Shown piece by piece: positions 1-9,826 of a stretch of DNA of 64,000 nt (within the stretch, counting starts at the first letter, position 1; every line of letters begins with the position of its first letter). The notes beneath the pieces were generated by a model. It saw only the letters and a list, made by a program, of their open reading frames with translations. It did no database searches and had not been told where the DNA came from. The position numbers were made by a program, and so were the translations under genes. Origin of the DNA: Saprospiraceae bacterium (GTDB lineage Bacteria; Bacteroidota; Bacteroidia; Chitinophagales; Saprospiraceae); contig JADJVN010000022.1 in assembly GCA_016710585.1 (NCBI GenBank), positions 1-64,000 on the forward strand, read 5' to 3'.

Positions 1-749
1 TTCATAATTTCCCAACACTGCGAATACACAAATTCGAAATATTCCTTCATCAGGAAAGCAATATGTTAATTTAGTTGATTTATCGCCCACATGATTTCCA
101 TCCACTGTCCAAACATATTCTGGAGTGCAACCACCAGGTTGTGATGCAATAGTAAAGTTGGAACAACAACCTTTACAAATGGGGTTTGGAGCTGAACTAT
201 TGATAGCTCCTAATGGATTAAGTCTAACACTTCCTCCACCACTAGTGGAAATTGTAAAATTACACACATCGCCATTACATCCATTAACCCAGAAAAAATA
301 TGTTTTACAAGGAACTAAAAATCCTGTAATCGTGAATGACCCGCTACTCCCATTGCAATTCGTATGACAACTTACTGGCTGACTGCAATCACAGCCCCCT
401 ACTAATCCCATTTGCATGCCACTAGGAGCAGCTCCATAAGGATTAGTACATCCACCATAAAGTTACATTGATCACAATATTGCCGCCTTCACTCACGAAA
501 GGCCACCAACTACTATTATTTGCAGTCCCTTGTCCATTGCAGGGAAGACAGGCTGTTGGATTAAAATCTGGTCTTGTTGGAGCAGGTATATCCATTCAAT
601 TCATCTAGTGAACACAGCACAGCCGCAGACTCACAATCATCCGATGCTGCAGGAACACATTGACTATTCATCCTGTCAACATTAAAATAAATTATCATCA
701 AAACGATGATCACTATTTTCTTCATAAGGAGGAATTTAACTATTGACAT
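1..749 (-). CDS. T9SS-exported Cys-rich array protein, N-terminal part (cut by window edge; two frameshifts)
   Basis: First (partial) member of the tandem family that fills 1-11740. The start at 749 gives a signal peptide ending near NSQC, then the family hallmark CSLDELNGYTCSN. The frame breaks near base 565 (stop right after NKTRF) and again near 463. Dropping one base at each place restores the whole family pattern: DFNPTACLPCNG, NNSSWWPFVSEGG, TNPYGAAPSG, CKTYFFWVNGCNGDVCNF and a PKD-like stretch ending FPDEGIFRICVFAV at the window edge. Both lesions look like one-base insertions, so assembly error is likelier than decay. The C-terminal half, including any sorting domain, lies outside the window. 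Function is unknown; export to the surface is inferred from the full-length paralogues. Confidence 0.75.
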
Positions 750-806
750 TTTATAGAATTACTTGCAGTGCTAAATTTCATGGTTAAATAATTGCAATTA
801 TCTATA

Positions 807-2732
807 TTACTGAATTACAATAGACTTAAAAAATTTCTTTTTTCTAGATTTAATCATCAATTGATATACGCCTGGATCCATATTCTTTGTTTGAACATAA
901 AATTGATTTACTCCATTTTTTAAAAACTGCATATACACCTGTTTACCATCAATAGAAATTAACTTCAAATCATTGATTTGAAATCCATCTTCGACTTGCA
1001 AAATAAAATTTCCATTGTTGGGATTAGGAATAATCATTATGGATTGTAAGAGCTTATTCTCAAAAGATGTTTTTTCTTTCAGTTTTACGGTCTTGCATAG
1101 TTCATCTGTTGTATAACATTCTGTTTGAATCCGCAAACATATTCTCCCTATTGAATCTGGGAAACTATTCCATCGCACATTTATAGTATCAAGAGTCTCG
1201 GGAAAGGAATCTAATATAACACCTCCTGCTACTTTCCATAAATACTTCTCATTATTCTGTAAAATATAATCTACATAATATCTTTCAGTTTTTTTATTTT
1301 CGGTGATACTATTTCCATAAATTACTGCAATTTTAAAGTATTTACTTTTTACATCTAGACAATAAGTGTAGGAACAAGATTTGGTTGTATTTGCCAAACT
1401 AAAAGTAACAAGATGTCGAAAGCAATAAACAGAAGGATTGTCGATTACCAATTCTTTTGCTGTTCCGAGTATGACATTTGGATTCAATGTATCATACCAT
1501 TCCATTGTATCGACAATTGTTGGCTTGAGGTTGCACAATTCTGTAAGGTCAATAAATCTAGCAGAAAGCACAAGACTATCTTTTCTACATTCAAAATCAA
1601 TAAATCCATTTTCTCTGGGATATAATGTAGTTAATGTATAAGATGAATCACAGAAATACTTTTTTGTAGATTTAGAAAGTTTTACAATAGTGTGATCATT
1701 GCATTGTGGATACTTAACTTTTGTAATAGAATCTGTATATATCTCACCATTACATCCAATAAAATATACATCCGGACCATTATATTCTTCCAAAATAGTA
1801 ATATCTATTACTGAGTCAAATTCACAACAGCCATTTTGTTTAAATGGGCATCTATAAGTTCCAGAGGAAGTGGCCAATTCACAATGCCATCTATAAGGAC
1901 TAAGTTCAGGACAAATTATTCTTGGCTTTGCCATTTGATCCGCCTTTTTTTCTACAACAACATTTATACATTTTGCAGGTGTTTCGTAACAAATACTTCC
2001 ACTTTCTGGATTCCCGATCACTGCATAAACACAAACTGCGAAAGTTCCTTCATCAGGAAAACAAATACTTGTTGCATCAGCATTCCCACCAACTTGAATA
2101 CCATCCAAAGTCCAAACATATTCTGGTGTACATCCACCTGGCTGTGGCGCCACTCTAAAATCACTGCAACAGCCTTTGCATATTGGATCAGGTTGCGTTC
2201 TTGTTATGTTTCCTAATGTAACTAATTTTGGTTGATTTCCTCCACTTGTAGTGAATGTAAAATTACAAACATCTCCGTTACATCCATCAACCCACAGATA
2301 ATAAATTTTACATGGTATAAAAAAAGCATTGACAGTAATGGATCCACCATTGCCATTACAATTGGGGTTGCAAACTATTTGATCCGTGCAATCACATGCA
2401 CCTACGATGCCCATCTGCACCCCTGCTGGAGTGTTCCCACTTGGATTGTAACAGCCACTAAATGTCATTGAAATGCTTATATTACCTCCCTCTGTAACAA
2501 AAGCCCACCAACTGCTATTATGCGGAGCACCACTTCCGCTTCCATTGCATGGAAGACAAGCTGTCGGGTTCACGCTGGTTGTATTTGAACAAGTAAAGCC
2601 ATTCAGTTCATCCAATGAACAAAAAACATTAGCTTCATCACACATATATCCTGCTTCTGGCTCACATTGCGCATTAAATCTATTCATCCAAAGAACGAAA
2701 ATTAGTGAAAGTAAAAGTGTAGATTTTTTCAT
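807..2732 (-). CDS. T9SS-exported cysteine-rich modular surface protein (array member)
   Basis: 641 aa. Signal peptide at about 1-22 (ends FNAQC). Residues 23-165 form the family's Cys-rich beta domain (CSLDELNGFTCSN, PTACLPCNG, HNSSWWAFV, IYYLWVDGCNGDVCNF). Residues about 175-265 are PKD-like (YVWTLDG, FPDEGTFAVCVYAV). A Cys-rich middle domain follows (SGTYRCPF, GCCEFDSVIDIT, CDSSYTLTTLYP), then a second PKD-like segment (YLWKVAGGVILDSFPE) and a T9SS type A sorting domain over the last 75 residues (IIPNPNNGNF, ending FKSIVIQ). The gene sits 65 bp from the next member on the same strand. It is the closest sister of the 9827-11740 gene: ICKGCCSDFRVAPQPGGC is identical in both. Adhesion or a structural surface role is a guess; secretion through T9SS is well supported. 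Confidence 0.85.
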   Translation of the reverse strand: MKKSTLLLSLIFVLWMNRFNAQCEPEAGYMCDEANVFCSLDELNGFTCSNTTSVNPTACLPCNGSGSGAPHNSSWWAFVTEGGNISISMTFSGCYNPSGNTPAGVQMGIVGACDCTDQIVCNPNCNGNGGSITVNAFFIPCKIYYLWVDGCNGDVCNFTFTTSGGNQPKLVTLGNITRTQPDPICKGCCSDFRVAPQPGGCTPEYVWTLDGIQVGGNADATSICFPDEGTFAVCVYAVIGNPESGSICYETPAKCINVVVEKKADQMAKPRIICPELSPYRWHCELATSSGTYRCPFKQNGCCEFDSVIDITILEEYNGPDVYFIGCNGEIYTDSITKVKYPQCNDHTIVKLSKSTKKYFCDSSYTLTTLYPRENGFIDFECRKDSLVLSARFIDLTELCNLKPTIVDTMEWYDTLNPNVILGTAKELVIDNPSVYCFRHLVTFSLANTTKSCSYTYCLDVKSKYFKIAVIYGNSITENKKTERYYVDYILQNNEKYLWKVAGGVILDSFPETLDTINVRWNSFPDSIGRICLRIQTECYTTDELCKTVKLKEKTSFENKLLQSIMIIPNPNNGNFILQVEDGFQINDLKLISIDGKQVYMQFLKNGVNQFYVQTKNMDPGVYQLMIKSRKKKFFKSIVIQ

Positions 2733-2797
2733 GTATATTAATATTTATGTAGAGTTAAAAACATTTTTTAATTAATTATAAAGTTATGAAGATCCAC

Positions 2798-3841
2798 TTA
2801 ATTTATTACTATAGATTTATAAAATAATTTATTGTTTGACATTATCTTCAATTGATATACGCCTGATTCCAAATTCTTTGTCTTAATGTTGAATTGATTC
2901 ATGCCACTTCTTGTAGATTGGATATCAATCTCTTTACCATCAATAGAAATTAACTTCAATTCATTGATTTGAAATCCATCTTCGACTTGCAAAATAAAAT
3001 TGCCATCGTTGGGATTAGGTATAATGTGAATACTCTGTTCATCGATATTCTGAGTTGCAGTTGCATTATCTATATTGACAGTGGTACATACTGTATTAGT
3101 TTGAGAACAAATATTTCCACTGGATGGATTTAAAGTATATCCATAGACACATACACTAAACGTCCCCTCATCTAAAAAACAAATATTAACTTTTTCAGTT
3201 TTGTCTTGAATTGGAGACCCATCAATAGTCCATTCATAATTTAGAGGGCATGGATTCATTGGATTTTGTATCCAGAAGTCATCACAGCATCCTTTGCAAA
3301 GAGTCTTTGGATTAGCTCGTGAAATTTTTCTCAAAGGAAGTAAATCAATATGAAAAGATTTTGTAACTATGGTAAAATTACAAATATCACCATTGCATCC
3401 ATCTACCCATAGATAATATATTTTACATGGAATAAGTTTAACTTCCATCGTGATTAATCCTCCATTTCCTGAGCAATTTGTTACACAAGCAATTTGTTCA
3501 GTACAATCACAACTACTAGACAATCCCACTTCAATCCCTCCTGGTATTCCTCCATTAGGATTATGACAACCACTGAATGTGACAGTGATCGACTGTTCAC
3601 CTCCATTCGCTACAAACGCCCACCAACTGCTGTTATCAGCCTTTCCCTTCCCATCGCAAGGCAAGCAAGCAGTTGGGTTAGATTTACTAGTATTTGAACA
3701 GGTATAACCGCTCAATTCATCTAGCGAACATAATACTAAAGTGCTATCACAATGAGTAGCTGATGCTGGAGTACACTGAGCATATACACCCACATTACTT
3801 ACTATAAAAATTAAAGACAAACATAGTATACGATTCTTCAT
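2798..3841 (-). CDS. Short array member: Cys-rich N-domain joined directly to T9SS sorting domain
   Basis: 347 aa from the ATG at 3841, which opens a proper signal peptide (MKNRILCLSLIF ... VYAQC); a longer reading from 3898 would add 19 charged residues before it and overlap the upstream gene. The protein has the family N-domain (CSLDELSGYTCSN, ACLPCDGKG, NSSWWAFV, WVDGCNGDICNF) and the first PKD-like segment (YEWTIDG, FLDEGTFSVCVYGY). It then jumps straight to the sorting domain (IIPNPNDGNF ... YKSIVIN). The roughly 270-residue middle part and second PKD-like segment of its full-length neighbours are missing, with the frame intact. Its sorting domain resembles those of the 807 and 9827 genes (ILQVEDGFQI is shared) more than its N-domain resembles theirs, which points to recombination between array members. 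Confidence 0.8.
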   Translation of the reverse strand: MKNRILCLSLIFIVSNVGVYAQCTPASATHCDSTLVLCSLDELSGYTCSNTSKSNPTACLPCDGKGKADNSSWWAFVANGGEQSITVTFSGCHNPNGGIPGGIEVGLSSSCDCTEQIACVTNCSGNGGLITMEVKLIPCKIYYLWVDGCNGDICNFTIVTKSFHIDLLPLRKISRANPKTLCKGCCDDFWIQNPMNPCPLNYEWTIDGSPIQDKTEKVNICFLDEGTFSVCVYGYTLNPSSGNICSQTNTVCTTVNIDNATATQNIDEQSIHIIPNPNDGNFILQVEDGFQINELKLISIDGKEIDIQSTRSGMNQFNIKTKNLESGVYQLKIMSNNKLFYKSIVIN

Positions 3842-3878
3842 AATTATAATTTTATGATTTGGTTGATTACAATCTAAT

Positions 3879-5787
3879 TTACTTGGCCTGAACAACAATG
3901 GATTTATTTATTATTCCTTTTGTGGTGTAAACCTGTAAAGTATAAATCCCCGGTTCTATATTCTTTAACATCACCGAAATTTGTTTACTTGAAAGTCTTG
4001 ATGTAGATATGTCACCATTCTTTCCTTCCATATTCATCAAGCGTATATCGACAACATTAACTGTCGGTTCAATTGTGATTACAAAATTCCCATCATTTGG
4101 ATTGGGTATAATCATAAAAACTTCAGCATCATTATATTCAATACTATTTGGATTTTGCAACTTCACATCCAAACATACTTCATTTGAATATCCACATTTA
4201 CTCTCTAGCGAAAGGCAAATTTTTCCCAGAGTATCTGGAAGATCATTCCACTTCACTGAGATCATATTCTTTTTCTCTGGGAATGAATCTATAATAACGC
4301 CACCCTCAACACGCCAAATAAAACGATACACATTTGCCAAATAAGTTTCATACTTTTCTATGGTACCATTCTGAGTTTTTACTGATCCAGTAAGCGTTGG
4401 CTTAAAAAAATATATATCTTCATCAAATGTCTCACAAAAATCAAACTTACAGGTTTTGGTTTTATCTCCTAGTGTATAAGTCAAGATATATCTGACACAA
4501 TAATCAGATTTTCTATAAACCGGGAATTCTGAATCAGTACCTAAAACTAATTGTGGTTTTAATTTATCATACCATTCCACTGATTCTACAACATCCGGAG
4601 CCAATCCACATAGTGCGGTCGTAGGACTGACTGAAGCATTTAAAATCACATCTCCAGATCTACAGAAAATAGTTATTTTGCCAAAAGCGCTTGGATAAAT
4701 AGTGGATAAAAAATATGTACTATCACATGCATAAGGATTAGTTGATTTTGGTACTTTGACTTCTCTTCGATTATTACATTCCGAATACTGAATTTTCGTA
4801 ATTGGATCTACATATTTCTCTGCTCCACATCCAATAAAATACACATTTGGACCGTCTATTGGTTCTAGGAAGGTAATATTAATCACAGAATCAAATTCAC
4901 AAGACGAGTTAATATTAAATGGACATCGATATGTTCCTGAGGTAGTAATCGTTTGGCACCACCATCGGTAAGGACTATGTTCAGCACAGAGAATTTTAGG
5001 TTTTGCTTTTTTCTACGACAACTTGAATACATTTTGCTTGTGTTTGGGAGCATATACTTCCACTAGATGGATTGCCGATGACAGCATAGACACAAAGTGA
5101 AAAACTCCCTTCATTGGGGAAACATATTATTGCAGTATTAGTATTCCCTCCTAATCGCATACTATCTAAAGTCCAGATATATTCTGGAAGACAATCATTA
5201 GCCTGGGGATTCACAGAAAATTCATAGCATGCTCCCTTACAAATAGGATTACGCGCGATACTAGAAATATTTGACAATGTATCCAATATTGGCTGTTTAC
5301 CTCCGCTAGTAGTTATAATAAAATTACACACATCACCATTACATCCATCTACCCATAAGTAATATATCTTACAAGCTTGCAAATTGGAATTGATTATAAT
5401 CAAAGCACCATTTCCATTGCATTCCGAATGACAAGATATAATTCCTGAACAATCACAAGCACTTACTATTCCAACTTGAACACCCGAAGGACTATTACCA
5501 AATGGATTATAACAATCACTAAATTGCATTCTTATTTCCGCTGGACCACCTTGCGCTACAAATGCCCACCAACTGCTATTATGTGGTGTACCTGTGCCAT
5601 AGCAGGGCAAACAAGCTGTAGGATTTATCAAAGCAGTGTTCATACATCTAAAACCATTTAACTCATCGAGGGAACATAATACTAATGCTCCATCACAAGC
5701 ATCAGCAACCTCAGGAACACATTGACTATGGATTCTGTCGATCAATAAAGCAAATGTAAGTGACAATAAAAGTGTAATTTTTTTCAT
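3879..5787 (-). CDS. T9SS-exported Cys-rich array protein (single frameshift in poly-A)
   Basis: Read as one gene of about 635 aa, almost the same length as its 637-aa paralogue. From the start at 5787 the frame gives signal peptide, Cys-rich N-domain (CSLDELNGFRC, PTACLPCYG, WVDGCNGDVCNF) and a PKD-like segment, and stops after VVVEKSKT. One base removed from the six-A run at 5007-5012 (T run on the plus strand) continues the family text: KAKPKILCAEHSPYRWWC, SGTYRCPF, FDSVINITFLE, CDSTYFLSTIYP, FIWRVEGGVIIDSFPE. It ends with the T9SS sorting domain (IIPNPNDGNF ... NKSIVVQAK). A consensus error in the homopolymer is the simplest explanation; on/off switching by slippage is possible but untested. 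The end lies 37 bp before the start of the short member at 3841. Confidence 0.75.
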
Positions 5788-5864
5788 TTAAACAATTTTT
5801 AGTTTGACATAGTAAAATTTTATTGTCTTACCAAAAAATAAATTATTGATTAATTTAAAATAAT

Positions 5865-7820
5865 TTATTTTTCAACAATAATTGATTTCGTGATCATACC
5901 ATTCTTGGTTTGAATTTGCAACTGATAGACTCCTGCTGTTGCCGTTATTATTTTCATTTCAAATTGATTTTTTCCAGTATTGGAAACTTGAAATTTAATC
6001 TCCTTGCCTTCTACTGAAATCAATTTGATTCGATCAAGTTGGACTTCTGAGTCATAATTAATGATCATAAAATTTCCATTGCTTGGATTCGGAACTACGA
6101 GCAATGTTGTTCGTTCATTATCTTCTACTGCCGTTTTCATTTTAAGTTGCACTACCTTGCAGAATAGATTTGACATCACACAATCTGATTGTAATTGAAC
6201 ACAAATCCTACCAAGGGTAAATGGAGCATCATTCCATCTAATATTTATTGAATCTAGCTTCTCCGGAAATGAATCCAATATAACTCCGTTGGTTACACTC
6301 CACAAATATTTCACATTGGTAAATAAATTAATATTCTGAGAATTATTCTTAACCTTGTAGGGCTCTATACTCCCATTTTCTAAAATGGACTTTCCTACAA
6401 TGTCTTGAATTGTAAAGAGATTATCAAGTAAATTTACACAATATTTGTAACTGCATTGTTTACTCACATTTCCCAAACTATAATTTACACTATGCCGGAC
6501 ACAATACCGTGATGGGCTAACTACGATTAAACTATCTCCTGTTCCTAAAATATTTTGTGGCCTCAAAGAATCGTACCATTCCATATTGTCAAGAATGATT
6601 GGATTAAGACCACATAGTTCTGTAGTATTTTTTATTTTAGCTGTAAGCAAAAAATTATTTTTCAGGCAAGAGATATCGATCATACCAGTTTCCGTTGGAT
6701 AAAATGTCGTTAAAATATAAGGTGAATCACAAGCATGAATTTTTGATGGTATAAATACTTGAGTTTTATTATTACAAGTTGGATACGATCTTATTGTATC
6801 TTTATAAATTTCACCTTTACAGCCTATGAATACAATCTCCGCAACAGGCGATTTATTTATAACTGTAATATTTATCACGGAGTCAAGCTCATAGCATCCA
6901 TTCAAATTAAACGGACATCGATATGTACCGGACTTATTAATAAGTTGGCAATGCCATCGAAATGGTATTTGATTTGGACAAAGAATTAAAGGCATTGCTC
7001 TAGCTTCTAGTTTTTGCTTTACTACGACACTAATGCATTTTGCAGGTGTTTGAGCAGAACATAAACTTCCACTTAATGGATTTCCAATTACTGAATGAAC
7101 ACAAACTGAAAATGTTCCTGCTTGGGGAAAACAAATTCTGCATGAATTGTAAGAACACCAGTACGGTTTTCCATCCACAGTCCATACATGGAAAGGTTGA
7201 CAATTATTGGATGGTGGTGTTACTGTAAAGTCAACGCAACAGTCTGTATATAATGGATTAGGAATAGAGCTATTGATATTTCCTAGTTGTGTAATATTGG
7301 GCTTCTTGCCTCCACTAGTCTTAATTGTAAAATGGCAAACATCACCATTACATCCATCGAGCCAAAGATAATAAGTTCTACATGGTACTAAAAATGCTTT
7401 AATAATAGCAGTATCTCCATAGGTGTTACAGTTGGATTGGCAAGCAACTTGACCAGAACAATCACATTGACTTACTATACCGTACTGTGCCCCTGAAGGT
7501 TGACCTCCGCTAGGATTATAACAAAAATCAAAAATTATAGTTATTGAAACCTCACCTCCTTCTGACACAAATGCCCACCAACTGCTATTATGTGGTGCAC
7601 CATATCCATTGCAAGGTAGGCATGCCGTTGGATTTGACTGTTCAGTATTGTAACATTTATAACCATTCATCTCATCTAATGAACAAAACACGAATGCATC
7701 TTCACAGTTAAAGGCTCCTTCTTGCAAACACTGCGCATCTAATTGGATCCAAATCAAACTGAATAAAATATTACATATTAAAATTATTTTCTTACAGAAA
7801 CTTACTTTCGATTGTTTCAT
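5865..7820 (-). CDS. T9SS-exported cysteine-rich modular surface protein (array member)
   Basis: 651 aa, full-length architecture. Long signal region (about 1-29, ending LDAQC); Cys-rich N-domain (CSLDEMNGYKCYN, ACLPCNGYG, HNSSWWAFV, WLDGCNGDVCHF); PKD-like segment (HVWTVDGKPYWC, FPQAGTFSVCVHSV); middle domain (FRWHCQLINKSGTYRCPF, GCYELDSVINIT, CDSPYILTTFYP); second PKD-like segment (YLWSVTNGVILDSFPE); T9SS type A tail (VVPNPSNGNF ... TKSIIVEK). The usual ICKGCC block is changed to LYTDCC, and GCCE to GCYE, so two otherwise conserved cysteine positions differ; this is one of the more diverged copies. Only 3 bp separate it from the upstream member ending at 7824, so the two are almost certainly co-transcribed. 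Confidence 0.85.
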   Translation of the reverse strand: MKQSKVSFCKKIILICNILFSLIWIQLDAQCLQEGAFNCEDAFVFCSLDEMNGYKCYNTEQSNPTACLPCNGYGAPHNSSWWAFVSEGGEVSITIIFDFCYNPSGGQPSGAQYGIVSQCDCSGQVACQSNCNTYGDTAIIKAFLVPCRTYYLWLDGCNGDVCHFTIKTSGGKKPNITQLGNINSSIPNPLYTDCCVDFTVTPPSNNCQPFHVWTVDGKPYWCSYNSCRICFPQAGTFSVCVHSVIGNPLSGSLCSAQTPAKCISVVVKQKLEARAMPLILCPNQIPFRWHCQLINKSGTYRCPFNLNGCYELDSVINITVINKSPVAEIVFIGCKGEIYKDTIRSYPTCNNKTQVFIPSKIHACDSPYILTTFYPTETGMIDISCLKNNFLLTAKIKNTTELCGLNPIILDNMEWYDSLRPQNILGTGDSLIVVSPSRYCVRHSVNYSLGNVSKQCSYKYCVNLLDNLFTIQDIVGKSILENGSIEPYKVKNNSQNINLFTNVKYLWSVTNGVILDSFPEKLDSINIRWNDAPFTLGRICVQLQSDCVMSNLFCKVVQLKMKTAVEDNERTTLLVVPNPSNGNFMIINYDSEVQLDRIKLISVEGKEIKFQVSNTGKNQFEMKIITATAGVYQLQIQTKNGMITKSIIVEK

Positions 7821-7823
7821 TTG

Positions 7824-9776
7824 CTAATCTTTAATTATAATTTTCTTGTATAAAACTCCTTCATTTGTTTGAAACTTCATAAAACATATCCCTAGAATTT
7901 TACTTTTTATAGCAATTTGATACTTATAAGAATCCTTGAGCTTATATTCTAGTTTGACTTCTTTTCCTTCCTTATCAAACAAAAAGATTTTGCTAATTTT
8001 CACATCTTGGTCAAATGTCACACTAAAATTCCCATCATTAGGATTAGGAATAACTTGAACTTTACTCGATAAAAATTCATTTCGATCTGTTACTTGTTTC
8101 AACACAACAAGCTTACATATTTCATTTGTGCTGATGCATTCATTCTCTATTCGCAAACAAACTTTTCCTATGGTATCCGTTGTGGAATTCCATTTTACAT
8201 TTATAGAATCTAATTTTTCAGGAAAAGAATCTAGGATGGTCCCACCTTCAACTCTCCAAATATATTTATTCATGATTGAATCCAAAAAATCCACTTTATA
8301 AAACTCAATACTTCCATTATGTGAGATCTCTTCTCCTTGAATTTCTCCAATCTTTAAATATTTATCCTCATCAAATTCTTCACAATATTCAAACCTACAA
8401 GTCTTAGTTACATCTCCAAGTTTATAGTTCAACAAATGTCTCACACAATAAGATCCTTCTTTTGACACTGAGAGTACATTGTCTGTCGATAATATATTCT
8501 GCGGGTTTGTTTTTTCATACCATTCATATCCTTCTCCTAGGTCAACTGTGTTACCACATAATTTAGTTGAAGCATGTATTGAAGCATTGAGATATAGTCC
8601 CCCAGATTTACATTCCAATGAAATTTTACCCGTTGAAGTGGGATAAATACTTGTCAAAAAATAAGAACTATCACATCCAAATGGCCTGGTAGATTTGGGC
8701 AAAATAATTTCTTTTCTATTGTTACAGCCAGAATATGGAATTTTTGTAATAGGATCTACATATTGCTCACCTTGACATCCAATAAAAAAAACTTCAGGAC
8801 CATCAATCCTTTCAATAAATGTAATATCAATGACTGAATCATATTCACAACAACCATTCAATCTGAATGGACATCGATAAGTGCCAGTGATATAAACATT
8901 CTCACAATGCCATCTATATGGAATCAAATCTGAACAAAGAAGTTTGGATTTAGCTCTTTGCTCTTGCTTTTTCATAACTACTACAGTAGTGCATTTTGGG
9001 GGAGTCTGCATACATATATCTGAAGTAGAGCCTGTGTAAGCAAACACACAAATTTGATACTGGCCCTCGTCTGCAAAACAAAAATTAGTCCTGTTGGTAT
9101 TAGGTCCAAATTCTACTCCATTAAATGTCCATTGGTAAGCTGGTGTACAAGTTCCTGGCTGTGGATCTACCCAAAAGTCAGAACAACATCCTTTACAAAT
9201 GGGTGACGCCATAGCTTGTGAAATTGGACTTAATGGACTCAGTGTTGGGCTAGATGTATTTCCGCTGACACTTATCGTATAATTACATACATCACCATTG
9301 CAACCATCTACCCATAAATAATAAAGTGTACAAGCTACTAAACTAACTGTACTTGACATCGTCCCACTACTTCCTGAGCAAGTTTTATTACAAAGAACTT
9401 GGCCTGAACATTCACAGGTGCGGACTATCCCAAATTCTAAGCCACTCGCAATTCCTCCACCTGGAATATAGCAGCCACTATAATTTATAGTTATGGTAAC
9501 ACTCCCACCTTGGGCTACAAATGCCCACCACTGACTATTGTTGGGAGTACCAGAGCCATTGCATGGCAAACAAGCAGTAGGATTGTATGCACTGGGAGTA
9601 GTACAAGTATATCCATTCAATTCATTTAATGTACAAAGTACTTGAGATTCCGCAGACCAACAATTATCTGAAGAAGCAGGAACGCATTGACTATTGACAT
9701 TGGAAATACCAAAACACAAAAACATCACAACTATAAAAATAATCTTATTTATTAAAGGGAATTTTATATTAATCAT
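7824..9776 (-). CDS. T9SS-exported cysteine-rich modular surface protein (array member)
   Basis: 650 aa. Signal peptide to about residue 29 (ending NVNSQC). N-domain CTLNELNGYTC, PTACLPCNGSG, NNSQWWAFVAQGG, WVDGCNGDVCNY; PKD-like segment (YQWTFNGVEFG, FADEGQYQICVFAY); middle domain (IPYRWHCENVYITGTYRCPF, NGCCEYDSVIDIT, CDSSYFLTSIYP); second PKD-like part (YIWRVEGGTILDSFPE); T9SS tail (VIPNPNDGNF ... YKKIIIKD). The tail sequence differs clearly from the 807/2798/9827 group. It is followed 3 bp later by the 5865-7820 gene. Function beyond secretion is unknown. Confidence 0.85.
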   Translation of the reverse strand: MINIKFPLINKIIFIVVMFLCFGISNVNSQCVPASSDNCWSAESQVLCTLNELNGYTCTTPSAYNPTACLPCNGSGTPNNSQWWAFVAQGGSVTITINYSGCYIPGGGIASGLEFGIVRTCECSGQVLCNKTCSGSSGTMSSTVSLVACTLYYLWVDGCNGDVCNYTISVSGNTSSPTLSPLSPISQAMASPICKGCCSDFWVDPQPGTCTPAYQWTFNGVEFGPNTNRTNFCFADEGQYQICVFAYTGSTSDICMQTPPKCTTVVVMKKQEQRAKSKLLCSDLIPYRWHCENVYITGTYRCPFRLNGCCEYDSVIDITFIERIDGPEVFFIGCQGEQYVDPITKIPYSGCNNRKEIILPKSTRPFGCDSSYFLTSIYPTSTGKISLECKSGGLYLNASIHASTKLCGNTVDLGEGYEWYEKTNPQNILSTDNVLSVSKEGSYCVRHLLNYKLGDVTKTCRFEYCEEFDEDKYLKIGEIQGEEISHNGSIEFYKVDFLDSIMNKYIWRVEGGTILDSFPEKLDSINVKWNSTTDTIGKVCLRIENECISTNEICKLVVLKQVTDRNEFLSSKVQVIPNPNDGNFSVTFDQDVKISKIFLFDKEGKEVKLEYKLKDSYKYQIAIKSKILGICFMKFQTNEGVLYKKIIIKD

Positions 9777-9826
9777 TTCAAAAATCTATTTTATTATTAA
9801 AAAAAATACATATCTATTTACTAAAC

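Noticed and set aside
125..2775. Plus-strand open frames inside the surface-protein array
   Set aside because: They lie opposite strongly supported minus-strand genes and only reflect their low-complexity codon pattern; no domain or start context supports them.
5003..5015. Programmed ribosomal frameshift at the AAAAAAG run in the 3879-5787 gene
   Set aside because: The reading phase does not fit the usual A-AAA-AAG slip (the needed move is +1, not -1), and similar one-base breaks occur in unrelated genes of the window.
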